Shown: piece by piece, positions 41,653 through 49,038 of the stretch
How positions within the stretch are numbered: the first letter of the stretch is position 1
Layout: the number at the start of each line of letters is the position of its first letter
Source: Actinomycetota bacterium
Lineage (GTDB): Bacteria > Actinomycetota > Thermoleophilia > Gaiellales > F1-60-MAGs149
Direction: 5' to 3'
DNA: 64,000 bases
NCBI GenBank assembly: GCA_009885805.1
Contig: VFJZ01000006.1
Location: forward strand, 78,665-142,664
Program-made: the position numbers and the translations under genes
The notes under the pieces: generated by a model
The model's database searches: none
The model's input: the letters and a program-made list of their open reading frames with translations, nothing else
What the model was told of the DNA's origin: nothing

Positions 41653-43149
41653 TTGTCCGCAGGAGCCTGGGCGGTGTTCGAGCACCGCATGAGCGAGATC
41701 GATGACCTTCAGGCGGCACTCGCGCTGCTGGCGTGGGACGAGCAGACGATGTGTCCACCCCGCGGCCGCGAGCTGCGGGCGTATCACTCGGCGACGCTCG
41801 CGACGACCGTGCACGAGCGGATCATCGACGAGGGCTACGGTGAGGCGATCGCCGAGCTGTCGGCCAACGGCGCCGGTCTCGACGACGCGAAACGGGCCAT
41901 GGTGCGTCTCGTCAAGCACGACCGCGACCGCATGGTGCGGCTCCCGGCCGAGCTCGTCCGGGAGATCCGCCGGCAGGCCTCTCGAACGAACGAGTCCTGG
42001 GAGCGCGCCCGGGCCGCGAACGACTTCGCGATCTACCGTCCCGAGCTCGAGCGGATGGTCGAGCTCAAGATCACCGAGGCCGAGGCGCTCGCGGACGGCG
42101 GCGACCTCTACGACGCGCTGCTCGACGCGTACGAGCCCGGCATGACGGTGGCGGAGCTCGACCCGCTGCTCGCCGGGCTGAAGGCCGAACTCGTACCGTT
42201 CGTCGACGACATCCTCGGCCGGCCCAGGCCTGACACCTCGTTCCTCGCCGGTCCCTACGACCGTGCCCGCCAGGAGCACCTCACGCTGAAGGTGCTCGCC
42301 GACTTCGGCTTCGACTTCACCGCCGGCCGCCAGGATGTCTCGACGCACCCGTTCTGCGGCGGCCCTGCGATCAGTGACGTGCGGATGACGACGCGCTACT
42401 ACGACTCGCTCGAGCCGGGCGCGCTGCTGTCGTCGATGCACGAGTGTGGGCACGGGCTGTACCAGCAGGGCCTGCCGGCGGCGTACGTGCGGACGGCGGT
42501 CGCGCACGCGCCGTCGCTCGGCCTGCACGAGTCGCAGTCCCGCTTCTGGGAGAACGTGATCGGCCGTTCGCGACCGTTCTGGTCGCACTACCTGCCGTAC
42601 GCCGCCGACCTGTTTCCCGAGCATCTGGCCGGCGTCGCACTCGACGACTTCCTGCGCGGCGTCAACGCCGTCGAGGCCGGGGCGATCCGGGTCGACGCGG
42701 ACGAGGTCACGTACAACCTGCACATCCTCGTCCGCTACGAACTCGAGCGTGACATCCTCGCCCGCCGCGTCGCCGTCGCCGACCTGCCGGAGGCGTGGAA
42801 CGCGCGCTACGAGGCGTACCTCGGTTACACCCCGCGGGACGACCGCGAGGGCGTGATGCAGGACATCCACTGGTCGTGGGGCGAGATCGGCTACTTCGCG
42901 ACCTACACGCTCGGCAACCTCTACGCGGCCGCGATCGCCGAGCGGATGCGCGCCGACGTCGACATCGACGCCTGCTGCGCCGCCGGCGAGTTCGGGCCGG
43001 TGCTCGACTGGCTCCGCGAGCGCGTGCACTCGGCCGGCAACCTCCTGCCCGGTGACGAGTTGATGCGACGGGTGACCGGCACGGAGCTCGGCCACGAGCC
43101 GCTGATGCGCTACCTGCGGGGGAAGTACAACGACCTGTACGAGGTGTAG
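41653..43149 (+). CDS. M32-family carboxypeptidase (Taq-type)
   Basis: 498 residues from TTG 41653, preceded by AAGGAGG (41642-41648), which fixes the start. Zinc metallocarboxypeptidase removing C-terminal residues in the cytosol. The zinc motif HECGH is at ~263 (MHECGHGLY), the third ligand Glu in LHESQSRFWEN, and family blocks DVRMTTRYY, HPFCGG, and DIHWSWGEIGYFATYTLGNLYAA are intact. LAWDEQTMCPP and HSATLATTVHE are the N-terminal helical region. Length is typical (about 500). Confidence 0.93.
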   Translation: MSAGAWAVFEHRMSEIDDLQAALALLAWDEQTMCPPRGRELRAYHSATLATTVHERIIDEGYGEAIAELSANGAGLDDAKRAMVRLVKHDRDRMVRLPAELVREIRRQASRTNESWERARAANDFAIYRPELERMVELKITEAEALADGGDLYDALLDAYEPGMTVAELDPLLAGLKAELVPFVDDILGRPRPDTSFLAGPYDRARQEHLTLKVLADFGFDFTAGRQDVSTHPFCGGPAISDVRMTTRYYDSLEPGALLSSMHECGHGLYQQGLPAAYVRTAVAHAPSLGLHESQSRFWENVIGRSRPFWSHYLPYAADLFPEHLAGVALDDFLRGVNAVEAGAIRVDADEVTYNLHILVRYELERDILARRVAVADLPEAWNARYEAYLGYTPRDDREGVMQDIHWSWGEIGYFATYTLGNLYAAAIAERMRADVDIDACCAAGEFGPVLDWLRERVHSAGNLLPGDELMRRVTGTELGHEPLMRYLRGKYNDLYEV

Positions 43150-43150
43150 G

Positions 43151-43197
43151 AGATTGCAAAGAACGCTATAGAATAAGAAACTTGCAACCGATACAAT
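43151..43197 (+). promoter_or_regulatory. AT-rich promoter island before cheW
   Basis: A 47-bp region of ~65% A+T in a ~70% G+C surrounding. It contains TAGAAT (43169-43174) and TACAAT (43192-43197) as -10 candidates and two palindromic TTGCAA sites (43154-43159 and 43182-43187). If TACAAT is used, the CheW start would be ATG 43202 rather than 43196. Confidence 0.45.
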
Positions 43198-43663
43198 GAA
43201 GATGACCCCCTCCAAGAGCGAAGGACGTCAGGTCGTCGTGTTCGATCTGAACGCCGAGACGTACGGCATCGACATCCAGCGGGTGCACGAGATCATCCGC
43301 TACAGCCAGCCGCGCACCGTCGCCGGTGCCGACCCGTCGATTCGAGGTGTCATCAACCTCCGCGGCCGCATCGTGCCGATCTGCGACCTCAAGCAGCGCC
43401 TTACCCTCGCCCCCTCGCTAGACGTCGATGAGGCCAAGATCGTGGTGATCGAGATGGCCGCCGGCATCGCGGGCGTGATCGTCGACGCCGTCGCCGAGGT
43501 GCTCACCGTCGACCCGGACGCGGTCGCGCCCGTGCCGACCTTCACGCAGCACGCCGCCTACGTCGATGGCGTCGCGAAGGTCGCCGACCGCCTGGTCCTG
43601 CTGCTCGACGCCGACGCCCTGTTCGACATCGACGTCGCCGCCGCGTTCGCCGAAGCCGCGTAG
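43196..43663 (+). CDS. cheW: CheW-like chemotaxis coupling protein
   Basis: 155 residues from ATG 43196 (ATG 43202 also possible). CheW SH3-like double barrel: VVVFDLNAETYGIDIQRVHEII, IRGVINLRGRIVPICDLKQRL (the central NxRGxxxPxxDL signature), IVVIEMAAGIAGVIVDAVAEVL, and LLLDADALFDID. It bridges chemoreceptors to the kinase CheA at the membrane. No cheA, receptor or flagellar gene is in the window, so this is an isolated gene at this locus. Ends 3 bp before the convergent thyX stop. Confidence 0.93.
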   Translation: MKMTPSKSEGRQVVVFDLNAETYGIDIQRVHEIIRYSQPRTVAGADPSIRGVINLRGRIVPICDLKQRLTLAPSLDVDEAKIVVIEMAAGIAGVIVDAVAEVLTVDPDAVAPVPTFTQHAAYVDGVAKVADRLVLLLDADALFDIDVAAAFAEAA

Positions 43664-43666
43664 GCG

Positions 43667-44347
43667 CTACGGCGCGGTGCGCGCGTTCGCCACGAACGCG
43701 TCGCGGGTGACCGGCATCCGCTCGCCCCACAGCGTCTCGACCGCCACGGCGTAGCGCCGGATCTCGAGCTGCGCCGCCTCGTGGTTGCGGAGCGAGAGGA
43801 AGTTCATCACCGACCGGGCGTTCACCGTCCAGTAGAACTCCGTGAAGATCCCGACCGGCAGGACGGTGCGCGCGACCTCCTTCGCGACGCCGTCGTCGAG
43901 CAGGGCGCGGTAGGTCGCGAAGGCGGCGGCGTACGACGCTGCGATCGCGTCGCGGGTCCGCTCGGCGTGCTCCGCCTCGACGGGCTCGAACACGTACGCG
44001 CCGGGCTTTCCGACCTGGGTGCGGACGTCGGCGGCGGCGGGGACGTAGAAGTCGGCCTTCATCTCCGCGTAGCGCGCGGAGAGCTCGTTGAACGACCCGA
44101 TCCGGTGGCGCATCCACTCGCGGACCACGAAGATCGGGCAGCGGATGTGGAAGCGAAAGGCGTTGTGCTCGAACGGCGTGCCGTGCCGGTCGCGCATCAG
44201 GAAACGGACGAGACCCGCGTTGCGCTCGTCCATCGCGTCGCTGCGCGCGCCGAACGAGACGCGCGCCGCATTGACCACCGACAGGTCGTCACCCATGTGC
44301 GCATCGAGGCGGACGAAGCCGCCGCCCTCCACGTCGATCCGCTCCAC
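43667..44347 (-). CDS. thyX: Flavin-dependent thymidylate synthase
   Basis: 226 residues from ATG 44347. Methylates dUMP to dTMP using methylene-tetrahydrofolate, NADPH and FAD. The ThyX motif RHRIGSFNELSAR at 80-92 (RHRxxSxNxxSxR) is intact; DDLSVVNAARVSFG near 20-33 and RDRHGTPFEHNAFRF near 52-66 are the standard N-terminal blocks; WTVNARSVMNFLSLRNHEAAQLEIRRYA is the C-terminal signature with substrate-binding Arg/Asn. No thyA is seen. Lies downstream of the anti-sigma/sigma genes on the same strand. Confidence 0.96.
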   Translation of the reverse strand: MERIDVEGGGFVRLDAHMGDDLSVVNAARVSFGARSDAMDERNAGLVRFLMRDRHGTPFEHNAFRFHIRCPIFVVREWMRHRIGSFNELSARYAEMKADFYVPAAADVRTQVGKPGAYVFEPVEAEHAERTRDAIAASYAAAFATYRALLDDGVAKEVARTVLPVGIFTEFYWTVNARSVMNFLSLRNHEAAQLEIRRYAVAVETLWGERMPVTRDAFVANARTAP

Positions 44348-44356
44348 GGGTGGAGT

Positions 44357-45049
44357 CTACGCGGTGCTGCGCACGATCCAGTCGCGCGTCCAGGCGGGGT
44401 CGCCGTCGTCCGGTTCGTTCGTCACCCACAACCCGGGAAAGCCGACGGCGCCGGTCGGCAGGGGCAGCACGGCCTCGGCGTGGCCGGCGCTGTCCGGCTC
44501 GATCATGCCGAGTGCGATCCGCGCCTCCCGCGTACCGACCCAGACCTGGTACGTCGCGCCGGTTGCCGGGCCGGGAACGCCCTGCAGTTCGATCCGGATC
44601 GCGGGCGAGCCGCGGAGCGTGCCGACGGCGAGCGTGCCAGTGGCGCCGCGCCAGTCGGGCGAACCGGCCAGGGCCTTGCTGGTGTCTGGCCGGAAGCCGC
44701 CGCCGGACCCGTCCATCAGCGCCGCGACGCCGGCCGTGGCGGCCAGCGTCAGCGCGCCCGCGGCGGCGACCCGCAGTGCCGTCAGATTCGACCAGAGCCG
44801 TGTCGGTGCCGGGCGCCGCGCGGCTGCGATGACGGCGTCGAGCACGCGCGCCTCGAGGTCGGCGGACGGCTCGGGGATCGGGCCCGCCTCGCGCATGATC
44901 TCGTCGATCCGCTGCAGTTCGCCGACGTCCTGGCGGCAGGAGCCGCACACCGCGACGTGTGCGCGCAGCGCCGCGCCGCGCCCGGGGTCGGACAGTCCGG
45001 GCACGATCAGGTCGGCGAGCAGGAGCCGTGCTTCGTCGTGCTCGATCAT
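44357..45049 (-). CDS. Anti-sigma-K factor (RskA-like), membrane
   Basis: 230 residues from ATG 45049, overlapping the sigma gene stop (ATGA). N-terminal zinc-type anti-sigma domain with HVAVCGSCRQDV (HxxxCxxC) that binds and holds the ECF sigma factor; one membrane segment near 93-112 (AAAGALTLAATAGVAALM); extracytoplasmic RskA domain with LQGVPGPATGATYQVWVGTRE and GMIEPDSAGHAEAVLPLP. Regulated proteolysis of such proteins releases the sigma factor under envelope or redox stress. Confidence 0.9.
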   Translation of the reverse strand: MIEHDEARLLLADLIVPGLSDPGRGAALRAHVAVCGSCRQDVGELQRIDEIMREAGPIPEPSADLEARVLDAVIAAARRPAPTRLWSNLTALRVAAAGALTLAATAGVAALMDGSGGGFRPDTSKALAGSPDWRGATGTLAVGTLRGSPAIRIELQGVPGPATGATYQVWVGTREARIALGMIEPDSAGHAEAVLPLPTGAVGFPGLWVTNEPDDGDPAWTRDWIVRSTA

Positions 45050-45594
45050 CGCACCTCCACCCGGTCGAGCGAACGGGCGAGCAGGGCGAGCGCGTTACGC
45101 GTTCGCGTCTTGACGGTGCCCAGCGGGACGTCGATCCGCGCGGCGATCTCGACCTGCGTGAGGCCGCCGTAGTAGGCCAACTCGATCACCTCGCGGGCTC
45201 GCGGCGCGAGGCTCGCGACGGCAGCGTGGACGTGGAACCGCTCCGACTCGATCGCGACGATCTCGGACGGCCCGTCTGCGTCGTCCGCGAGTTCCGGCGG
45301 CTCGCCGACCACCGTCAGCCGACGGCGACGCGCCGTGTCCCGCGCGGCATTGCGCGCGATCGTGAACACCCAGGCGAGCGGCGCGCCGCGCTCGGGGTCG
45401 AACGTCGCCGCGGCCCGCCAGATCGTGGCGAAGGTGTCCTGGGCGACGTCCTCGGCCGCCGCGTCGTCGCCGAGCATGCGCCGGCCGAGCGCCAGCACCG
45501 GACCCGAGAGACGCCGCCAGAGCAGCGTGAAGGCCTCCTCGTCGCCTCGGCCGATCCGGGCGAGCAGTTCGCCGTCGGTCGTGTCGGCGCTCAC
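45046..45594 (-). CDS. ECF RNA polymerase sigma factor (SigK-like)
   Basis: 182 residues from GTG 45594. Group IV sigma factor: region 2 with FTLLWRRLSGPVLALGRRM, AEDVAQDTFATIWR and GAPLAWVFTIARNAARDTAR; region 4 with LAPRAREVIELAYYGGLTQVEIA and DVPLGTVKTRTRNALALL as the -35-binding helix-turn-helix. It directs RNA polymerase to a stress regulon and is kept inactive by the adjacent anti-sigma factor. The ATGA overlap ensures balanced synthesis. Confidence 0.93.
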   Translation of the reverse strand: MSADTTDGELLARIGRGDEEAFTLLWRRLSGPVLALGRRMLGDDAAAEDVAQDTFATIWRAAATFDPERGAPLAWVFTIARNAARDTARRRRLTVVGEPPELADDADGPSEIVAIESERFHVHAAVASLAPRAREVIELAYYGGLTQVEIAARIDVPLGTVKTRTRNALALLARSLDRVEVR

Positions 45595-45622
45595 CTGTTC
45601 AGTATGGACCGCCAGCGGGTGG

Positions 45623-46321
45623 TCAGTCCACCAACCGGCCGCCGTCGACGACCAGGGCCGCGCCCGTGACGTAGGGCGCCGTCAGCAGGTAGCGGACGGC
45701 CCCGGCGATGTCGTCTGGCGTCCCCGCCCGCCCGAGCGGGATCCGCTCGACCGGCACGGGCGCTCCGGCGCCCTCGGGCTCGAGGACGACGCCCGGGTGC
45801 ACGATCGACACGCGGATGCGCGGGGCGAGGTCGCGCGCGAGGCCGCGAACCAGCGTGCCCAGTCCGCCCTTGGCGGCGGAGTGAGGCAGGTACGACGGCC
45901 AGCCGGCGACACCGGCGACGTCGCCGATGAACACCAGCGCGCCGCCGTCGGTGAGGAGCCGCGACGCTGCCTGCGCAACGAACAACCCACCCCGTAGCGT
46001 CGCCCCGATCGCTTCCTCGAACAACTCCGGCGTCAGCAGGTCGAGGGCGACCGGCCGGAAGCCACCGGACGCCGCGTGGACGACGCCGTCCAGCCCGCCC
46101 AGGACGTCGGCTGCCCGCTCGACGGCGCCGACCGCCTCGGACGGCACGGCGAGGTCGGCGGCGATCGCGGTGATGCCGGCGGCAGCGAGTCGGACGTCCG
46201 GCGTCCGGCGATGGCGGGTGACGCAGACCGCAGCGCCGGCGCGCGCCAGGTCCAGCGCCAGTTCTGCACCGAGACGGTGCGCGCCACCGGTGACGAGGAT
46301 GCGGGCTCCAGGTAAGTCCAC
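45623..46321 (-). CDS. Short-chain dehydrogenase/reductase with atypical active site
   Basis: 232 residues from GTG 46321. NAD(P)-dependent SDR: TGGAHRLGAELALDLARAGA is the cofactor loop, VVHAASGGFRP occupies the NNAG position, and PGVVLEPEGAG and VVDGGRLVD complete the fold. The catalytic YxxxK region reads LPHSAAKGG: Lys is present but the residue four before it is His rather than Tyr. It may be a PTR1/FolM-like pteridine reductase branch or a catalytically altered member. Divergent from pgsA across 19 bp containing overlapping -10 boxes. Confidence 0.8.
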   Translation of the reverse strand: MDLPGARILVTGGAHRLGAELALDLARAGAAVCVTRHRRTPDVRLAAAGITAIAADLAVPSEAVGAVERAADVLGGLDGVVHAASGGFRPVALDLLTPELFEEAIGATLRGGLFVAQAASRLLTDGGALVFIGDVAGVAGWPSYLPHSAAKGGLGTLVRGLARDLAPRIRVSIVHPGVVLEPEGAGAPVPVERIPLGRAGTPDDIAGAVRYLLTAPYVTGAALVVDGGRLVD

Positions 46322-46328
46322 GGTGCCG

Positions 46329-46335
46329 TACGCTA
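46329..46335. promoter_or_regulatory. Overlapping divergent -10 boxes, SDR / pgsA
   Basis: TACGCTA gives TACGCT on the plus strand (46329-46334, 6 nt before GTG 46341) and TAGCGT on the minus strand (46335-46330, 8 nt before GTG 46321). The whole intergenic gap is 19 bp and has no Shine-Dalgarno. Confidence 0.5.
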
Positions 46336-46340
46336 GCGCC

Positions 46341-46874
46341 GTGACCGCGCCGAACTGGATCTCCGTGGCGCGTATCCTGCTCGTGCCCGTCTGCGTCGTG
46401 CTGCTACTGGCCGGCGGCGAGGATGCCGTGCGGCTCGCGGCCGCCGTCTTCGCGGTCGCCGCGCTGAGCGACTTCCTCGACGGCTACCTGGCCCGCTCGC
46501 GCGGTTCGACGACGACGTTCGGCGCCTTCGTCGACCCGCTCGCCGACAAGCTCCTCGTCACGTGCGTACTGATCGCCCTTGTCGAGATGGGGCGGCTGGC
46601 GGCGTGGGTGGCGATGGTGATCGTCGCTCGCGAGTTCGCCGTCTCCGGTCTGCGCATGATCGCCGCGTCGAGCGAGGTGATCTCGTCCGCTCGCCTCGGC
46701 AAGTGGAAGACCTTCGTCCAGATGGTTGCGATCCTGGCGCTGATGCTGAACACCTCCAACCACACCGTCAACGACGTGCTGGTCTATGCGGCCGTCGCCC
46801 TGACGGTGGTCAGCGCCGTGCAGTACTTCTGGGCGGCGCGCGGTCATCTGCGCGGAGCCAGGGGGTCGGCGTGA
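46341..46874 (+). CDS. pgsA: CDP-diacylglycerol--glycerol-3-phosphate 3-phosphatidyltransferase
   Basis: 177 residues from GTG 46341. Integral membrane CDP-alcohol phosphotransferase making phosphatidylglycerol phosphate. The catalytic motif DGxxAR(x8)GxxxDxxxD is complete: D47, G48, A51, R52, G61, D65 and D69. NWISVARILLVPVCV starts the first helix, and LGKWKTFVQMVAILAL is the family-typical later block. About five to six hydrophobic segments. An 82-bp gap separates it from plsY, so phospholipid genes cluster here. Confidence 0.92.
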   Translation: MTAPNWISVARILLVPVCVVLLLAGGEDAVRLAAAVFAVAALSDFLDGYLARSRGSTTTFGAFVDPLADKLLVTCVLIALVEMGRLAAWVAMVIVAREFAVSGLRMIAASSEVISSARLGKWKTFVQMVAILALMLNTSNHTVNDVLVYAAVALTVVSAVQYFWAARGHLRGARGSA

Positions 46875-46956
46875 GCACGCAACGGCCGGAGCGCAGCGGA
46901 GGCCCTTGCGTGCGGTGGCGAATGCCGTGTGATGATGCGTCGAAGGAGCGCACGGC

Positions 46957-47574
46957 ATGAGCGCCGCGGCCGCGATCCTGGTCGTCGCCGCCTACGTCGG
47001 CGGGTCGCTCCCGCTCGGCTACTGGGCGGGGCGGCTGCGCGGCATCGATATCCGCGAGCACGGCTCCGGGAACACCGGCGCGACGAATGTCTGGCGCGTC
47101 CTCGGCCGCCGCGTCGGCGTGCCCGTGCTGGTCGGCGACCTGCTGAAGGGTCTCGTGCCGACGCTCGTCGGCCTCGACATCGCCGGGCCCGGCGTCGCGG
47201 TCGTGGCCGGTGCGGCGGCCGTCGCCGGTCACACGTTCCCCGTCCTGCTGCGGTTCGGTGGCGGCAAAGGCGTTGCGACCAGCGCCGGTGTCGTCCTCGC
47301 CCTGACGCCGCTGCACGCGGTCGGGCTCGCGCTGCTGTTCGTGGTCGTGCTCTGGCTCTTCCGCTACGTCTCGCTGGCGTCGATGGTGACCGCCACGCTC
47401 TATCCGGTGGCCGCGATCGCAACCGGCGAGCCGTGGCCGGTGGTCGCCTTCGGCGCCGTCGCGGCCGTGGGGATCATCGCGCGGCACCGTGCGAACATCG
47501 GACGGCTGCGCGCCGGCACCGAGGCGAGGACGAGTCGCTTCGGCCGCGGCGCGGCAGCGGGAGGTGCGCTGTGA
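46957..47574 (+). CDS. plsY: Acyl-phosphate--glycerol-3-phosphate acyltransferase
   Basis: 205 residues from ATG 46957. Membrane enzyme acylating glycerol-3-phosphate from acyl-phosphate, the first step of phospholipid synthesis. Three PlsY motifs are present: GSLPLGYW, HGSGNTGATNVWRVLGRR, and GGGKGVATSAG with HTFPVLLRF before it, plus the closing IIARHRANIGRL. Five to seven hydrophobic segments. The small HisKA gene begins within its stop (GTGA), an unusual partner. Confidence 0.93.
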   Translation: MSAAAAILVVAAYVGGSLPLGYWAGRLRGIDIREHGSGNTGATNVWRVLGRRVGVPVLVGDLLKGLVPTLVGLDIAGPGVAVVAGAAAVAGHTFPVLLRFGGGKGVATSAGVVLALTPLHAVGLALLFVVVLWLFRYVSLASMVTATLYPVAAIATGEPWPVVAFGAVAAVGIIARHRANIGRLRAGTEARTSRFGRGAAAGGAL

Positions 47575-48173
47575 GCGAACCGTCCGTGGAGCGCCTTGGC
47601 GCCCTGATGAGCGCGATCGCCCACGACCTCCGAACACCGCTCGCGACGATCTACGGGTTCGGCAAGACGATCGAGCGGGCCGGCGGTCTCGACGATCGTC
47701 AGGCGCGGTTCCTGTCGCTGATGATCGACGCGGCGGCGGACATGGATCGGATGATCGAGAACGTCTCGCAGATCGGTCACGTCGCGGAGGGCCGGGCGCG
47801 GGTGAAGGCGGTGGCGACGACGACCGCGGCTCTCTGCGCGGCAGCCGTCGCGGCGATCCCGGAGCGGGCCGACGGCCGTCACGTCGTCCTGGTCGGGGGG
47901 GCGGACGGCGGCGTCACGACCGATCCGGAGCGAGCGTCACGCGCGCTCGCCCTGGTCGCGGAGGCCGCGCTCCGGCTCGCTCCCGGACTGGTCGAGGCGA
48001 CGATCGCCCCGGCCGGCACGGCCGTCCGGATCGGGCCGTTCGCGGACGAACTCCTGCCCGGGCTGCAGGCGTTCGGTCGCGATGTCCCGGTCGAGGCGGC
48101 GCGCATCGTCCTCGCGGACATGGGCGCGTCCCTGCGTGTCGAGGACCGCGAGGTCCTCGTCTCGTTCACCTGA
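47571..48173 (+). CDS. HisKA-only histidine kinase-like protein lacking a clear ATPase domain
   Basis: 200 residues, GTG start overlapping plsY. Residues ~12-70 are a HisKA dimerisation/phosphoacceptor domain: MSAIAHDLRTPLATIYGFGKTIER with the H-box and DAAADMDRMIENVSQIGHV as the second helix. The following ~130 residues have the size of an ATPase domain, but the N-, G1- and G2-box residues are not recognisable (ALALVAEAALRLAPGLVEA in place of the N-box). No membrane segment. It may be a phosphotransfer or scaffold protein. Overlaps the convergent Fpg/Nei gene by 8 bp. Confidence 0.7.
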   Translation: MSEPSVERLGALMSAIAHDLRTPLATIYGFGKTIERAGGLDDRQARFLSLMIDAAADMDRMIENVSQIGHVAEGRARVKAVATTTAALCAAAVAAIPERADGRHVVLVGGADGGVTTDPERASRALALVAEAALRLAPGLVEATIAPAGTAVRIGPFADELLPGLQAFGRDVPVEAARIVLADMGASLRVEDREVLVSFT

Positions 48174-49014
48174 GCAGGCGCGACAGGCGACGGTCGGCGA
48201 GGACGCGCCCGCCGGTCTGGCAGCGGGCGCAGTAGACGATCCGGTTCGACTCGAAGTCGACGAAGCGGAGGGTCTCCGCACAGCGCGGGCACGGCTCGCC
48301 GTCGTGGCCATGGATCCGCAGGAGCCGCCCGTCGTTGCGCTGCGGCAGCACCGGTCCCTGGCGTTCCACGCACTCGGCGATGCCGCGCCGGAGAATGGTG
48401 CCGATTGCAGCGAGGAGTCGGGTGCGCTCCGGCGCCGGTAGCCGCGTCGAGATCGCGAACGGCGGGAGGCACGCCTCGTGGAGGATCTCGTCGGCGAAGG
48501 CCCGCCCGATGCCGGCGATCGAGCGCCCATCGCGCAGCAGACTGTTCAGCTGGCGCGGTGCGCGGTCGAGCACGGCGTCGAACGCGGCAACGTCGAAGTC
48601 CGGGTCGAGCGGCTCGGGGCCGAGGTGACGGAGCAGTTCGGCGAGACCGGTCTCGTCGTACAGCCCGATCCGCATGCTCTTCCGCGTACCGCCCTCCGTG
48701 CCGAGGAGAGCGGCGCCGTCGGCAAGCCGCACTTCGAGCGCCGGTGCCTTCGGACGCTTCCCGCCCGGTGCGTGCCAGCCGATCCGGCCCATCGTCATCA
48801 GGTGGACCGCCAGGGTGAGGTCGCCGGCGCCGAACAGCAGGAACTTGCCGCGCCGCCAGACGCGGTCGATCGTCCGCCCGTCGAGTGCGGCGAGCGGCGG
48901 GACGGCCGTCTTCTGGACGGCGAAGTGCGTGCGCGGCGCGCCGTCGATCGGTGCCGCGCGGAGCGGCCCGGCGAGGGTCGCCGCCAGCGCCTCGAGCTCG
49001 GGTAGCTCCGGCAT
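48166..49014 (-). CDS. Formamidopyrimidine-DNA glycosylase / endonuclease VIII family
   Basis: 282 residues from ATG 49014 (MPELPELEA). Base-excision repair glycosylase/AP lyase: Pro2 is the Schiff-base nucleophile and Glu3 the acid; VWRRGKFLLF contains the conserved beta-hairpin Lys; HLMTMGRIGWH the void-filling Met region; LLRDGRSIAGIGRAFADEILHEA the H2TH; CPRCAETLRFVDFESNRIVYCARCQ... zinc finger has both CxxC pairs. The first zinc-finger Arg/Gln context leaves Fpg versus Nei2-type open. Divergent from the asparaginase gene across a shared-TA promoter. Confidence 0.9.
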   Translation of the reverse strand: MPELPELEALAATLAGPLRAAPIDGAPRTHFAVQKTAVPPLAALDGRTIDRVWRRGKFLLFGAGDLTLAVHLMTMGRIGWHAPGGKRPKAPALEVRLADGAALLGTEGGTRKSMRIGLYDETGLAELLRHLGPEPLDPDFDVAAFDAVLDRAPRQLNSLLRDGRSIAGIGRAFADEILHEACLPPFAISTRLPAPERTRLLAAIGTILRRGIAECVERQGPVLPQRNDGRLLRIHGHDGEPCPRCAETLRFVDFESNRIVYCARCQTGGRVLADRRLSRLLR

Positions 49015-49020
49015 GGCGCA

Positions 49021-49030
49021 AGGGTACTCT
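49021..49030. promoter_or_regulatory. Bidirectional leaderless promoter, Fpg/Nei / asparaginase
   Basis: AGGGTACTCT gives TACTCT on the plus strand (49025-49030, 8 nt before ATG 49039) and TACCCT on the minus strand (49026-49021, 6 nt before ATG 49014). The boxes share TA at 49025-49026; the gap is 24 bp. Confidence 0.6.
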
Positions 49031-49038
49031 CCCGGCCG

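Noticed and set aside
40630..43215. 861-codon minus-strand frame opposite the M32 carboxypeptidase
   Set aside because: It merges unrelated regions and has no domain; YgfZ-like and M32 genes explain the locus.
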